From the NCBI GenBank assembly GCA_003427395.1, contig BFEA01001000.1, positions 119,119-141,295 of the forward strand: a stretch of DNA of 22,177 nucleotides, read 5' to 3'. Positions 8,366-17,603 of the stretch are shown here, piece after piece. The position numbers were made by a program, and so were the translations under genes. Each line of letters opens with the position of its first letter. Positions within the stretch are counted from its first letter, which is position 1. The notes beneath the pieces are model-generated. The model had not been told where the DNA came from, searched no databases, and was given only the letters and a program-made list of their open reading frames with translations. This DNA comes from Chara braunii (taxonomy: Eukaryota; Streptophyta; Charophyceae; Charales; Characeae).

Positions 8366-9577
8366 ATGACGAGCGCAGCTCTGGGCATGCCAGGCCAACT
8401 GGCCAACGAGTCTATTGCCGACTACAAACAGCGGTTCCAGACGTGGCAGGCTGAGGAACAGCGCCAGCTGGCAGCCGAGGCTGCCCGCGTACAGGCTGAA
8501 GCAGCAGCAACCGCTGAGAAGCAGCGGCTTCAGGCCGAAGCAGATGCAGCTACCCAGGCACGCCGAAAGGAAGCCAAGGATCTGTTGCAGCGGCACGAAG
8601 CCGCCAGCATCGAAAGACTCAAGTATTGGCACTTGAACCATCTGAAAGGCACGATGACGCGACACCGGAGGAACAACACAGGGAATTCATGGCCAAACTC
8701 GTGACTCGGTTGGTTTACACTTGTAACCACCTGCAGTCCGAGCTGGCGAATATGTAGCGGGCCATGCGAACCCACAAGGCTCGGCATGAGGATGCAGCAC
8801 GGGCACTTGATTCCCGTATGCAGGACTTGGAGCAAGTTGCACCAAGACCGGAGGCTGGCGAGTCCAACAATGCACCCTCAACCCGCCAATTGAAGGAACG
8901 TGTCGACCACGTCGTCGCAATGCTCGGCGACATCATCACCTTCGAGGCGCCAACCACCCATCAGCCAGCAGCTGGACACGCTGAGGACCGAGATCAGGCA
9001 GCGACAACAGCCGTCTGACCCCGATCGCAGCACCAGCACGGCAAAGCATTACAAAATGCCGACGTTCCGGATCGGGAAGTTCGATGATTACACACATCAG
9101 GACCCGGTCGTCTGGTGGCAAGGATTCACAACAGAGTTGGGGATTCATGAGGTCCCCAAACATCTGTTCATCGGCGCATTGTTCCTTAACGTCAAGGGAG
9201 GATGCCAGATCTAACTCAGCCATATGGCAACCATCCACGACGTCGAGGTCTTCGACCTTCACACGAAGGTCTCCTGGGAAGATCTGACAAAGGAATGGAA
9301 GAAGCGGTTCATCGTTGACAACGCCCCGGCGCTCTCCATCAACCGCATCTTCAGGATGGCTCAAGGAAACAGAGCGACACGTGATTGACTCACGGATTGA
9401 CAGAAGATCGTGGCGACGCCTGATCTAGACTTACCATTTTCGCATCTGCGTCGGGAGTTCTACAACCGATCATGCGCCGCTTTGAGCCTCGTGCTTGGTG
9501 ATCGCGAGCACTACAACACCTTCGCCGAAATCATCAACAAGGCCACCTGGTGCCGAGAACCACGCCCACGTACAATC
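8366..9577 (+). pseudogene. Element C gag, broken and truncated
   Basis: ATG at 8366 sits in GCCACCATGA. The first part (about 95 residues) is an Ala/Glu/Gln/Arg-rich coiled coil (WQAEEQRQLAAEAARVQAEA). A shift near 8645 moves to the frame reading EEQHREFMAKLVTRLVYTC, with TAG at 8755-8757 in it; the coiled coil continues (KERVDHVVAMLGDII) to about 8960, where it shifts back. The capsid part then runs KMPTFRIGKFDDY, DPVVWWQGFTTELGIHEV, SWEDLTKEWKKRF and SHLRREFYNRSCAALSLVLG, matching the capsid of element A. Stops at 9212-9214, 9386-9388 and 9398-9400 fall at expected Trp positions. Homology fades after about 9577; no zinc knuckle and no pol follow. Confidence 0.82.
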
Positions 9578-9741
9578 TGAGACTTAGGCTTCGTGACAAA
9601 ATGCCACCTGAAGCCAGCAAGCTCTGAGCATGACCATCAGGCACATGACACGGTAGTTAACCATGGAGCAAAACTCCTCCCACAAAGTAGGCAGTCCGTC
9701 CACTGAAAAGACTCCTCGTCTGAGGTGGGCTCGGTCAGCGC
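9578..9741. other. Transition between element C and the minus-strand region
   Basis: The gag frame continues without convincing homology and with stops. The exact breakpoint cannot be placed by eye; it lies between the end of recognisable gag and the start of the next open frame on the other strand. Confidence 0.4.
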
Positions 9742-10224
9742 CTAAACGTCGATCACTGCCGGAGAGATGTACCTCTTTGCCAAACCAATCACATCCAGCC
9801 AACTCGTGCCATCTGTGAGAAGAGAAGGGACTGGAGGCCTAGGATAGTCGCTATAAAGCATCGGCCCGAAGCTGCGGATCAACGTAGTGCCACTCTCATC
9901 GAGCTCCCTCTCTCTCTGCTCAAGGTATTCGGTGGCTGAGATCCAGATTGGATCGAAAAGTTCATGAGCCTCCTTGCCCTTCTTCAGGTNAGGCCTCAGA
10001 TCNTGGATAGTGCCATCAACAAAACTGGTNTGGACAACGAAGATTGACAGATCTCCCTGTCTGAAACNGATGGCACTAACATACTGATAACGGAATGCCT
10101 CTTTACATGAAAANNGGTTGAGGCTGGCCANCACTAACTCACTGACCGGCGTAGACTGAACTGTGCTCATGAGTACTTTTGCCAGTGCAAACCGACCAGA
10201 TGGTCCTGGAGAACTGGTTACCAA
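9742..10224 (-). CDS. Hypothetical frame of 160 codons, no recognised family
   Basis: I do not recognise this protein. The frame is open for 160 codons on the minus strand but its first codon is TTG, so a true start or an upstream exon is unknown. It looks like real coding sequence: mixed composition, few repeats, acidic and aromatic segments such as AHELFDPIWISATEYLEQRE, GPMLYSDYPRPPVPSLL and DGTSWLDVIGLAKRYI near the end. Several codons contain N. No catalytic motif, signal peptide or membrane segment is evident. It lies downstream (on its strand) of the three repeated modules at 10378-12333 and may belong with them, as a later exon or as part of an unrecognised transposon. It could equally be a chance remnant. 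Confidence 0.4.
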   Translation of the reverse strand: MVTSSPGPSGRFALAKVLMSTVQSTPVSELVXASLNXFSCKEAFRYQYVSAIXFRQGDLSIFVVXTSFVDGTIXDLRPXLKKGKEAHELFDPIWISATEYLEQRERELDESGTTLIRSFGPMLYSDYPRPPVPSLLTDGTSWLDVIGLAKRYISPAVIDV

Positions 10225-10229
10225 ACTGA

Positions 10230-10345
10230 TTGCAGGAAGCTGATTGCTGGAAACTGTTTGCTAGAAATTGATCACTAATAACTGATTGCTGATGATTGAT
10301 TGTTGATGATTGATTGCTGATTAGATGATTGCTGAATATCCGGAT
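10230..10345. repeat. Imperfect (CTGATTGCTGAT) repeats
   Basis: CTGATTGC, GATTGCTG and TGATTGTTGATGATTG recur about ten times. A shorter version (GATTGGTTGCTGATTAGATAAC, 10921 on) lies on the same side of module copy 2, which suggests that the repeat was duplicated together with the module. Confidence 0.7.
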
Positions 10346-10377
10346 AAGTGAGTTGTTCTTGTTCAGAGACTAAACGC

Positions 10378-10653
10378 TCACTGATGGCTGACAACAGTCC
10401 TCCTTGCTTCCTCAATAGTACCCACAGAAGTTATGGTGGCACATAGCTTGCCGTTCTTATCATGCAAGTAGTATGTGTACTCGATTTTTGTATGATTCCT
10501 CACGAGTGACAGTGCATGTTCCATCATCATAGTAGTCTGCAGATTGTATTCCTCAACTGCACTTTCCCTCCAGGTCTCTGCAGTGCTCTGATACGGGGAG
10601 CAGGAGACTCTAACTGTGTTGCTACTGTCCATAATCTCGCCGATCTCTCGCTA
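10378..10653 (-). CDS. Repeated module, copy 1 (about 91 residues), function unknown
   Basis: On the minus strand this frame has ATG at 10632 and is open upstream to 10653 (REIGEI before Met). It reads VRVSCSPYQ, then MMMEHALSLVRNHTKIEYTYY, NGKLCATITSVGTIEEARR, and ends at TGA 10378-10380. It aligns along its length with copy 2 at 11132-11410: VRVSC/LRVTC, MEHALSLVRNHTKIEYTYYL/MEQALERVKNQTLIEYTFYI, SVGTIEEARR/SVGSVEEAGR. No family is recognised. The pattern of change (similar residues kept, spacing kept) suggests that both once coded for protein. The copy here has no internal stop. It may be an exon of a tandemly duplicated gene or an accessory frame of a transposon. Confidence 0.55.
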
Positions 10654-11131
10654 CGCCAGTTCACCAAACTCGAGACGGATGACTCATGGATGATCCAGGC
10701 ATGAGAAGGCTATTGGGTAGATTGCTGCTTTAGGAAGGTTGTTTCAAACTGTTGTTTCTTGTCGCTGCTCCTCGTTGCTGTTCTCCGGTTGCTGTTCTCA
10801 GGCTGCTATTTGTCTGCTGTCACTAAGATTGCTGCCCTGAAGTGCTGTTTATAACTTACCTAACCGACTGTTGTTCACTGATTGTTGTTGAGAGAACTGT
10901 AGCGGCTAGTTAGAGAAAGAGATTGGTTGCTGATTAGATAACTGACTGACAACCGAATAGAAAACAGATTGACTGCGGCTCAAATGTCAATTAGTACAAT
11001 GTTTGTTCGTGTTCCGTCGATATACTAGGTGCTCCGTTGTGATCTGCTTACAGAAACCTCCCTGTTTTCTCTAGCCTGAGTCTGTCTGAGGTGAACTTGT
11101 CTCTCTCGGTGTCGATGGCTATGCTCTTCTA
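10654..11131. other. Spacer between module copies 1 and 2
   Basis: No gene is seen. On the plus strand it is rich in GTTGCTGTT and CTGTTG words (10738-10900) and in GATTG repeats (10870-10975), like the repeat next to copy 1. Confidence 0.5.
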
Positions 11132-11410
11132 CTAATTTTCAGTAACCTTTCTCCCCGCCTCCTCAACAGATCCTACTGACGAGAGGGTACTGTGTAATTT
11201 CCCATCTTACCCATGAATGTAGAAGGTATACTCGATAAGTGTCTGGTTCTTCACTCGCTCTAAAGCCTGTTCCATCACGAGTCTTCTCTGATAACAAAGG
11301 CCATGTATAACTCTTTCCTCCCAACCCTCACTTTTGTCTTGATGCAGAGTACAGGTCACCCTCAGTCTTCTCTCCCCCTCCATCTTTCTACGGAACACCT
11401 CTCCTTTCAC
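11132..11410 (-). pseudogene. Repeated module, copy 2, one in-frame stop
   Basis: This is the best match of copy 1. ATG at 11380 starts MEGERRLRVTCTLHQ; an open stretch before it (VKGEVFRRK) reaches 11410. The body reads VMEQALERVKNQTLIEYTFY, then TAA at 11207-11209, then DGKLHSTLSSVGSVEEAGRK to a final TAG at 11132-11134. The TAA stands near the Lys of DKNGKL in copy 1 and is not a simple cytosine deamination product. Continued similarity beyond the stop shows that it came late. The role is unknown. Confidence 0.55.
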
Positions 11411-11537
11411 CCCTGTGCATAGAAACCCAGATGTCTACCAGAAGCTACTTGCGGAATCCGGGTAACTAGACATAGATTGGACAAGTAGCTGTACATGTGT
11501 TCTGTGTTCGTCTTGTAGGGTCTATGCCAAGTCTACT

Positions 11538-11909
11538 GAGTCCACACTGATTTAGCCGAGTCTAGGCTTATCTGCTGGTTAAGCCTGCGTTCGTTGAATC
11601 CATGCATAAATGAGTTGAGTTTGTGCCGAGCTCTCTGATTCTGCATNGGATGGCCTGGTCCTGCACTGAATTACCTGAACCTGCGTTGAACGGCTTNAGT
11701 CTGTTTTGAGGCTTGCCCAACTCAGGTTTATGTANCCTGGGTCTGGTTCGAGTTGTTCATGTCTGGTTCAGGTTGTCATAGTCTAGTTAGAATCGGGTAA
11801 CAATTATCTGAGTCAAATTAAAATTGTTTGAGTCGGGTAGAAATTATCTGAGTCGAACGAAAGTCGTCTAGACCGAACAAAAGTTGTCTNAGTCAGATTA
11901 AAAGCTTTG
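11538..11909. repeat. Degenerate 20-bp satellite, about 18-19 units
   Basis: A period of 20 is exact over long stretches: GAGTC or its relatives begin at 11790, 11810, 11830, 11850, 11870 and 11890 (GAGTCGGGTAGAAATTATCT type). An older block has units at 11637, 11657, 11677 and 11697 (GATTCTGCATNGGATGGCCT, GGTCCTGCACTGAATTACCT, GAACCTGCGTTGAACGGCTT type), and 11538-11617 fits the same period loosely. Confidence 0.8.
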
Positions 11910-12204
11910 CTTAATAGCAGGTTGAACACTGATCAAAAGTNGATCNTGCGTTGCTTGATTACTCGTTAAATACTGGTCCGAACTGTATGCTGCCTGCTTA
12001 CANTCAATAACAATGAGTCCTTATCCGCTCTCCACTATGCTGAGTACTAAACTGCACTGAGCACTGCGCACTGTTGCGCATGCCCGACACCGTTTACTGT
12101 AAACAGCGTTATGTGTCTAAAGTCGTGGATCGTNTTNTAGTTAACTTTTCCAGGCAAAGTTCTCAGGAGAGGCCTAAACACCCTGTAGCTCTCCTTAGAT
12201 GCCA

Positions 12205-12333
12205 ACCTGATCCTTTACCAACANTCTCATCGTACGAGTAGGTANTGTGTAGTTTTCCGTCTGATCTGTAGATGCAGAGGGGGTAACCAATGAATCCCTG
12301 ATCATTCACTAGCANTAGTACTTCCCTCNTCAT
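12205..12333 (-). pseudogene. Repeated module, copy 3, fragment
   Basis: On the minus strand from ATG at 12333: Met, N-containing codon, REVL, LVNDQGFIGYPLCIYRSDGK, LH, then TYSYDE. It matches the central part of copies 1 and 2 (hydrophobic heptad, Asn/Asp-Gln, I-x-Y, then D-G-K-L-H). DNA-level similarity to copy 2 is easy to see around GTANTGTGTAGTTTTCC and ATTCACTAGC. A stop lies directly upstream of the Met and the C-terminal SVG-EEA part is not preserved. Several N bases reduce certainty. Confidence 0.45.
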
Positions 12334-13100
12334 TTACTCTCACGTTCACCAGGCGTTTTCAATTACCTTCCTCNAGTTTCCAGTAACAGTTCTTCAAACG
12401 TTAAGCCTCCNGTTCGACTTAGTCAACGTCCTTATGAACTGGAGGTTACGCGTCGGTTCGCAGGGTACAGACGCAGGTTTGCAAAAGCCCCCTCTANTNA
12501 NAGCCCCCTTGGTTCAGTCCTCCAGTCCAGGGTTTGGGGTCAGCTCAGGCGACCCTAGGGCCGCGCCAACTCACTAGNANCAGGNTTTCCCTCTCTGATA
12601 TGCCCTTGAGCAGGCCTTAACTCAGGTCNNACACCGAATACTACTAACATGCTTCCCTTCTCCGTCCAAGATTGTTTGCATTATTCGCAGCGNATTCAAT
12701 GCAGCTGGCCCCGTCGATAATGTGCCGCCAAACGGTTTAACATGGANTGTCGGGTTGGAAGAAGGAACATCACACAATTGAGTTGAATAGGACTCNTAAA
12801 ACTGTTCGCTCCTGAAANNGANTACTTCCCCTGCCAGAAGGCTCATCTTCAGGTNGTAAGGTTTGGGACATTCTTGGCGAGGGCCTGTTCCGTCCCCCAC
12901 ATATGACTGCACAGGTAGGCTCCCTCACTTGGACGATGCACGGGGTCAGTTGACTCACGTTCAACACATGATCCGGTTTTAATCAGTGACAACTCTGGTA
13001 TGATGGACTCGGACGACGCCATACGGCCCGCTACGCATAGGGGAAGAATGTAGATGCAATACCAGCGGAAGTCTCTTTCTCGCAAATAATGCAACGATGA
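12334..13100. other. N-containing sequence with weak minus-strand frames
   Basis: A 96-codon frame (12622-12912, -) and an overlapping one (12849-13094, -) are open, but several codons contain N, neither has a recognised motif, and both could be chance. ACTGGAGG 12438-12445 and CCTCCAGT 12519-12526 form an 8-bp inverted repeat. Confidence 0.35.
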
Positions 13101-15240
13101 ATTTCCTTTCAGACCCTACTCAACACTTTTGTCGTTAATACGAGTGAGACCCAAGCCTGGGTTGTCTGTGAACTTTGCCTAATGTCGAGCTAATCACAAG
13201 TCCACCCTCAATGACACGCCCAAAGACTTCCAACTACAGGCCTCGCTCAATTATCCCTTGAGTACCATTGCCCAGGAAAATACAACAATTTAAATGACTG
13301 CTCGCCAGACTCACACAGCAACTGCGAAACCTTCTGCTTTTACTTTTCTCAAAAGAAAGAAAGAAAGAAAGAAACAACTATGGCCCGAATCTGTCCAATC
13401 ATCACAATTAGGACTTTGTCCTGTTCATACTTACGATCTTAGGTCTAACCCACAGATGCACTTATGTCTGGGATCATTTATCCATAGTTCATTATATGCC
13501 TGAACCAGCCAAATTAGAGTGCAGACAGCTAGTCCCCGTCGAACAGGTACTTAGCCAGTAGGTAAGCTATCTTTCTCAATACTAGTTTCCTTTTGTTCAT
13601 TAATCAGGGCTCAAAACCAGGTCATCAACAAATAATGAAAAGTAACAAGGATGTCATGATACACCCCCAACTCAGTCCGAGTGGTTATGAGAAGTAGTTC
13701 AGAAGCCTCTGAGGTAGAGCCGAGACAAGGCAAATACCCAATCCGTGTGTCTGACCAAGAAGGAAAACACTCTCGCCAAAGCAGGGAATTTAGAAAGATT
13801 CAAAATCGAAAATAATAACAGAAAACCAGTCCCTTGCAACACAAAAATTATTTAACTTTTCCGGTGCACTATCCATTCGCCCTGCTAACAACACTACCAA
13901 GACTAAACAGGAGAGCAACAAACCGGTGTTTCATTAAGATTNTATCGGTCTTGGTTGTTAATTAACCATTTCCTTAAGCAGCATGATTCTTTAACAACCA
14001 AGCATACTTAGTTGTCGCTCAGTTTAGTCCATTTTAATCACATCGTCATTACTCCCATCAAAGGTGACTGACTCTTGCGTGTTAAGTTCAAGCTCGCGTC
14101 CTTTTGCCTATCAACAATCACATCTCATCAGGCCAACACCGATCACCGAGCTTGCTAATCAACGGCCAATGCTCATCACTTTTGTCCTTCAGGTCAAAAC
14201 TTAGTAGTCCACGATCCCTCGTGGCACGAACCCGGCTCACCTCCCCACTCCACTTTGAAATAGTAATAAGGGAGGGAACTCGCGTACGCCCCAACACCCA
14301 AGAAAATTTGACGTCAACAGGGAAGACTTGAACGACTGCCCCATTTAAAAACCCAACTCAGTCTCCCGGCACTCAGAATGTACCCATATTAGGTGGAGCT
14401 CACGAAAACCAGTTGCGTCACTCACGCTGAACTGAGCCCATCCACACTCACTTCTCTCGTATGCTTGCACCGTAGTTGCCTGGCGTGCGAACAAGAAGCG
14501 CTTTCGAGACCAATCTTCTAAGGGGATACGTATGAAATGATACAGGGCAAATTATACTGACAAGTACTCAAGAAGCTACGGAAGCTGGTTATTCTGGCGA
14601 GTCACAGAAGCTAACCGCGGCTCATCAGTCCGGAAATGTTTTGAGCGAAAGCAAGGACAACGATTGAAGCTAAAACTGACGTACGCAGTCCTAGCACCTC
14701 CCGCGCATTCATGCGCATCATTTGTCACGGTCATCTCTCCAACTCATCACTCGCAGCAGTCCAGTCGACATCACCACCTCCCACCTGCTCACTCGTCTCG
14801 CTCTCCCCTCTTCACCCTCCTTCTTTGTTAACTGCCTTAGCACGCGTTGGCCTTTTGCTTCGTGCCTAGCGGCTTCCATCTAGAACGACCCTCGCCAGCA
14901 GAGTCTCTCAAGAAAACGATGCCTCGCACGATGACTGGACGAGTCACAGTGGTGCGATGGCGCTTGACGTCAACAGCAAACTCCCAGGCTAGCGCGTCCC
15001 TCCCTGCGTCTCACCAGCACACTTTGACCGCTCCCTCTCACAGGACACGCCACCTGTCGCTCGCGAGCTCATTGCCCTCTCTCTACTTGTCTCTCAGAAT
15101 AGCACGTTTTGACCCTCTCCGAGCGCTGCGCTCTCACACACGTCCTTTCCCCCTATTTTGCTTCTCTCCCGTCCCGCGGCCCCTCGGCGTCAGTTGTCAA
15201 GAGCTGGCCTCAGGTCCCCCTTCCACTGGGTCTGCTCCTC
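13101..15240. other. No gene recognised
   Basis: Only short frames occur and none has a motif. A GAAA microsatellite lies at about 13350-13372. The stretch 14700-15200 is pyrimidine-rich on the plus strand, like an untranslated or LTR sequence, but no LTR edges are evident. Confidence 0.5.
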
Positions 15241-15252
15241 GGTGATGCCTCT

Positions 15253-15360
15253 GGATCTCACTTGGTCTGTTCCAGGACCTGAGATCCGTTTCCCGATCCG
15301 CATCACTCATCTCACTTTCTCCTCCCGAGTCTCTGTCCTGGTGGGACCTGTTCCAGGTCC
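15253..15360. repeat. Two hairpins sharing loop core CTGTTCCAGG
   Basis: 15253-15287: GGATCTCA pairs with TGAGATCC, and inside it GGTC (15264-15267) pairs with GACC (15276-15279). 15344-15360: GGACCTG pairs with CAGGTCC around TTC. The core CTGTTCCAGG is identical in both, while the flanks are GGT/ACC in one and GGAC/GTCC in the other. Confidence 0.75.
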
Positions 15361-15614
15361 GCTGTGTCCATCGAGGTTTCAGTTTCGTGATAAGCCACCG
15401 TTATCCGTAGCCTTGCTGTCGCTCCATCCCGCCTACAACGTCTCTCCGCTCGGTCCCTCGCCTCTGAAACCGCGTCCTGCAGCTTCGAGTTAGTCCGCAT
15501 TTCCCCTTCTCTTGCTCCCTCCACGTTGATCTTCAGTACCAACTCATCTCCACCGCCATAGTTGAGTATGACGGTGATCTAGGGTCCTTCCTCGAACACG
15601 GGCTTCCAACGGGC

Positions 15615-16100
15615 CTGGTGATACCAGTACTTGGGCCTGTACCCATGCAATGCCATAGTCACTCGAAATAGCCAAAACTTAGTCTCCAGGCACTCGCACA
15701 GAGACAGCCCCCTTACAGGCCCCGGAGTTCCGCTCTTTCCCTCGTCTCCGGCTCACAGCGCTAGTGCAGCGGAAATACTCTGCGACTAGCGTGCGTACAG
15801 CTAAACTCTTCTCTCTTTTATAAGTCGTAACCCTGTGTTCTGAATGAGAGTTTCGAATACTTTTCAAACTTCAGCACTCAAATTTCTATAACTCCTAAAA
15901 CAACTTCGCGAAAGAAAGGAAATACGAGACGCCAACGGTAAAACTCTTCCCCGCAGACCAGACCCAGTGGTCCCATAATGGGCTACTAGTGGGCGCTCGC
16001 CCTTCTTTAAAACCCATAGTCTGGCTTACCACCACCAGGTACCCGTGTCCGATGGTAGGGTTCATGACCTCCTATAAGGGGTGACGAACCTCCTACCGAT
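15615..16100. repeat. More inverted repeats, including a 15-bp stem at 16054-16097
   Basis: CTGGT-GAT-ACCAG 15615-15627; CCCATAATGGG 15972-15982; GGGCG-CT-CGCCC 15991-16002; and 16054-16097, where GGTAGGGTTC pairs with GAACC-TC-CTACC and an inner ACCTC pairs with GGGGT. Apart from these I see no gene between 15361 and 16150. Confidence 0.7.
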
Positions 16101-17320
16101 GCGGCCGTGGGTCGCCCCTCTTTTGGGACCTAACCGCGTGGCGNCTAATCAGCGCTCACTCTCAGACCAAATAAACGGGGCCGGCCAACTAGGTCCACAG
16201 ATCAAAATCCAAACCGCTGGCCTCCCCATGATATGACAGAAGCTGAGGAAAAGGAAGGNCGTGCCTGAAGACTGGTAAAGTAATAATAACTATAATAATA
16301 NTGAGAATAANAATNTTAATCGCTNAAAAGGAAAGGGTGGCGTCCNTGAATTTCTCCGCGCAACACCCTTGCCTGAACAGCGACCCACATTCACGCACAA
16401 GTCTAACACTCGATTTTCAACCTTTTTCTTTCCTTTTATTTCTCTCACTAATTTTCCTCCTTTTAGTCCTCACTGTATCTGCTTCTTATCCTGGCCACCG
16501 GGGTCCGCGCGATTCAGACAAATAGGTCTGGTACGGGCAGTATACGAGGGGTCAGGTAGGACGCAGACCATAAAACCCGTTGCAGTCTGAAATCTGAATC
16601 GGCAACCCTCCCTACGAAGTGACAAAACTACCGTTGAGAAGCTAAGATTAGGAAAATTATGTAAATAACAATAACAACAATAGACAGGAAATCATAGCAT
16701 CTCAGTGACTTGCGGCCTCATCATTTTCCCCATACAAAAGGGGGTTTAAATCTTGGCGTTTTTATTTTTCTTTTTCTCTTTTCCTTTCCGACAACGACTT
16801 TCTGTTTCGTGCACCTAACCCATAACTTGCCTAGGGCGCGATCGGCGCGCGGCAGAAAAGACAACACTGGTCTTTTCACCTCCGCGTCCCAGGGCAAACC
16901 CGGCGGCTACCACGGCCACAGGCCGGTTGTGCTCTGCTGTAGAGCAGGGCGCCGAGCCTGCGTGGACCAATGGAAAACCCTGTGGCGCACCTTTTTGTTG
17001 AGGCGAGCACCAAACAGGGCCGGTCCACGTCACGGTACAGCCCGCGTACCAGGGAACTTAATCCCGGAACACTCATTGACCTCCCATAGGCCACGATACC
17101 AGGACAAAAGGCTGATATCAGGTAAGGTCCTGATGCACGGAGGAGGGCCGGATCATCGTGCCCTCCGACATAATACCAAACCCCCACCCAGCGTCCCCGC
17201 TGGGTCGAAATGGAGTTCACTTCCAGTATAAAATCGGCGTAAGTAAGCAGCCTTCTCATTCATCGTCACTCGTGACTTGCGGTAGCATCCATACCGTGAT
17301 TCATAGCAGTCAATTCTCTG
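16101..17320. other. No gene recognised; simple sequence and isolated hairpins
   Basis: Open frames are short and motif-free. There is an ATA-type repeat with N bases (16278-16325), a T-rich stretch (16756-16790), and hairpins with perfect stems: GAAAAGAC/GTCTTTTC 16855-16877; TGCTCT/AGAGCA 16930-16946; GGAGGGC/GCCCTCC 17142-17166; ACCCAGCG/CGCTGGGT 17186-17205 with loop TCCC. Confidence 0.55.
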
Positions 17321-17324
17321 TTTT

Positions 17325-17488
17325 CTCCTTAGCACTCGCTACCCCGTCTCTCAGCACTCACCTATCTTCGTCCACGTTAGCCATCTCTCTCTGCACTAGC
17401 TTCCTCCCTCTGCGGTAGGTTTCTTTTCCCTGTGCTAAACTTCTTTTTCCTGAGCTGGCTTCTTTCCTCTGCGCTAGGCTCTTCTCTT
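17325..17488 (+). repeat. Pyrimidine-rich repeats of about 20 bp, five to seven copies
   Basis: Units start at 17389, 17408, 17428, 17448 and 17467 (CTCTGCGGTAGGTTTCTTTT type); two looser units precede them (CTTAGCACTCGC near 17331, CTCAGCACTCACC near 17350). The block lies about 120 bases before the ATG of the next frame. Confidence 0.75.
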
Positions 17489-17603
17489 AACGTTCGTTTT
17501 CTCTTTGCGCTCTGCTTTTGTTTTCAGCATCTAGCTCATCACCGTAAACCTCACTCACTCAACCCTCTCAGTCATAGCCTTCAACGCTAGATTCTTTTGC
17601 ACC

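Noticed and set aside
10584-10593. GCTCTGATAC, resembling a reverse primer binding site (TATCAGAGC)
   Set aside because: It lies inside module copy 1, lacks the full TGGTATCAGAGC and has no LTR end beside it.
14847-15493. Ser/Pro/Leu-rich plus-strand frames of 132 and 111 codons
   Set aside because: They result from pyrimidine-rich DNA with few stop codons; no motif and no partner domain.
17142-17205. GC-rich hairpins as transcription terminators
   Set aside because: Intrinsic terminators are bacterial; the context is eukaryotic and no T run follows.
16710-17259. Overlapping frames of 173 (+) and 127 (-) codons
   Set aside because: Neither has a motif or convincing composition, both cross several palindromes, and the two contradict each other.
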